Shown here: positions 62,734-64,000 of the stretch, piece by piece
Numbering within the stretch: position 1 is the stretch's first letter
Layout: each line of letters opens with the position of its first letter
Assembly (NCBI GenBank): GCA_019677205.1
Contig: JAAMXY010000379.1
Span: 1-64,000, forward strand
Reading direction: 5' to 3'
DNA length: 64,000 nucleotides
Source: Pinguiococcus pyrenoidosus
Lineage: Eukaryota; Sar; Pinguiophyceae; Pinguiochrysidales; Pinguiochrysidaceae
Notes under the pieces: generated by a model
What the model was told of the DNA's origin: nothing
Database searches by the model: none
What the model saw: only the letters and a program-made list of their open reading frames with translations
Position numbers and translations under genes: made by a program

Positions 62734-63923
62734 CCTGCAGAAGCCCGCCGCGACTTGGTCCCGCGTCTTCTGGCGTTAAGCGACCTCCGCGAGGCTGCGC
62801 GCGCGACGCCGCTTCAAGGGTGGGGATCCGCGGCCACCGCGACTCGCGGCGAGCTAACGTCGAGTGGTGGACGCGTCCGGCCGCCAAAGAGTGCCCAGAA
62901 CTGCGCCGACGCGCTGTAGTCCGCGCGCTGCCGATTTGCGCCGCAAAAGTCCGATCCCCTTGCTGCGGCCTTGTGTGCGGTGGATAAGAGCGCCGAGGCA
63001 CAACGAGCCAATGGCGGGAAGCAGAATCGGTGTCCGTTTCGCCTTTTGACGCCAACTGGCAGATGCGGGCGCACCGCAGGATACCCAGATGAAACGTGTC
63101 GGCCGGTGCTTCATTGGGGCACGAGCGCTGCCGTTTCTCATCTTGTGATTTGCACGGAGAAGAATAGGATAATAGGTTCGTCGAGGGAACAGGTCAAGCG
63201 ATGGATCCAATCTGAAGCCTTCCGCTCTCCAATCGAGCAGGACTATGACGTCGTCTTCCAAATTATTAGCCTACATTTCAGCTATATAGCGCTGACAGAC
63301 AAGACTCCCTCGAGCGCCGCATAACACGACTCAATAAGCGAACAGTCTTCCTTTCGGGCTCCAAATCCAAATCCGCAGCGCCGTTCGTGCAGAACATTTT
63401 GAATCGCAAACCGCTCCGCGTTGTCCTTCACCGCCTAGCCTATAAGCACATAATTGTACTCTGGCTTGACATCCTGTTGCTCCGTGGCCCAGTCTCGTGG
63501 CAGCCCCGCAGGAGTTATGATGAGATGTTGCAAGAAGTCCCCAGCCCCTTCCAAGAACACCTCTCTTCCACCTCCGGGAAGCTCCCCGATGCAGCTTCGA
63601 CGCCTCAAGTGAACTGGCCGAGCCGCCCTCTGCTCTGGAGCTGACGCCCGCCTGGCCCTTCGCAGCGCACAGCACTAGACGCTGGACCCGCAAAGCTTCC
63701 TGGCGGCCAAAGGCATCTCCCGTCACCCAGCCCCAGCGGCCTCCCAGCGGGCACGGAGGAGCTGGAGCTGCAAGAGGCTGTTGCGCTTGGACAGCACACC
63801 AGATAAGAAGGGCCACAAATAAAGAAAGGACAGGCGAGCCAGCCTGCCGCAGAGGCCGCAGAGGCCGCAGAGGCCGCAGAGGCCGCAGAGGCCGCAGAGG
63901 CCGCAGAGGCCGCAGAGGCGGCC
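62734..63923. other. Intergenic region before an SH3 gene
   Basis: About 1.2 kb without a supported gene. AT-rich near 63140-63330. The last 80 bases are a 9-bp repeat that could be in frame with the next gene. Confidence 0.45.
63846..63917 (+). repeat. Tandem repeat, 9-bp unit gccgcagag
   Basis: Eight exact copies ending seven bases before the ATG at 63924. In the frame of that ATG they would encode AAE repeats. Confidence 0.95.
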
Positions 63924-64000
63924 ATGGAAGATGCGGGCGTCATCGGGACGGTGCTCTTTGACTTCACTGCAGAGGAAGAGGACGAACTCTCAGTGGCTCG
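63924..64000 (+). CDS. Start of an SH3-domain protein (partial)
   Basis: Open from the ATG at 63924 to the window edge. IGTVLFDFTAEEEDELSVA matches the first strand and RT loop of SH3 domains (ALYDY..EDELSF pattern), which bind Pro-rich motifs. The upstream frame may extend through an AAE repeat but meets a stop 5 codons before it, so an upstream exon is possible. The rest of the gene is outside the window. Confidence 0.7.
   Translation, partial: MEDAGVIGTVLFDFTAEEEDELSVA

Noticed and set aside
1-64000. Nucleomorph or plastid origin of the fragment
   Set aside because: Base composition is GC-rich, genes are widely spaced with spliceosomal introns, and organelle-encoded genes are absent.

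Overview
The window is nuclear DNA of a eukaryotic alga. It is GC-rich and gene-dense, with protein genes on both strands. Many genes carry short spliceosomal introns (about 60-310 bp, GT..AG, usually gtaag/gtgag donors) that I reconstructed by eye from reading frame and homology. Four products look organelle- or secretory-targeted. Three of them (NDP kinase, uroporphyrinogen decarboxylase and an SDR-like protein) start with a signal peptide followed directly by Phe, the ASAFAP-like signature of plastids of red secondary origin. A flagellar chaperonin (BBS6/MKKS), a meiotic recombinase (DMC1) and two tRNA-Asp genes fit a flagellate with sex. My best guess is a cryptophyte (Guillardia-like); a stramenopile or haptophyte is not excluded. 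Position 24045-24091 is an assembly gap inside a TG/TC microsatellite.

Layout. 1-9.2 kb: tail of an unknown gene; tubulin cofactor B divergent from BBS6/MKKS; two tandem M17 leucyl aminopeptidases; a seven-exon conserved gene with GWF-x-WYC and RQI motifs. 9.7-15 kb: plastid-type NDP kinase and two unknown multi-pass membrane proteins, one six-exon gene with weak polycystin-like features. 15.3-23 kb: a 2464-residue RalGAP-alpha-like protein with an inserted RGS domain and a degenerate GAP active site. 23.5-25 kb: DMC1. 25.3-32.7 kb: two E3 ubiquitin ligases head to head, a polytopic membrane HECT protein and a polyQ RING protein. 32.8-40 kb: an SPX-SLC13 phosphate transporter, a GNAT acetyltransferase, an AT-richer open frame of unknown nature, and an equilibrative nucleoside transporter. 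40.4-42.8 kb: a small membrane protein, two tRNA-Asp genes and an LRR protein. 43.7-54 kb: a large Pro-rich/alpha-helical protein, uroporphyrinogen decarboxylase, a WD40-like protein and a plastid SDR-like protein. 54.5-64 kb: a basic repeat protein, ribosomal protein S5 (uS7), tryptophanyl-tRNA synthetase with an AlaX-like N-terminus, the PP2A scaffold subunit and the start of an SH3 protein.

Genes tend to alternate in strand, giving many tail-to-tail pairs with only 58-320 bp between stop codons and several short head-to-head promoters. Five E2F-like TTTGGCG sites lie in intergenic DNA, including one perfect 14-bp palindrome and one upstream of DMC1. The most unusual items are the RGS-RalGAP fusion lacking the catalytic Asn thumb, and the HECT ligase built on about 15 transmembrane helices.
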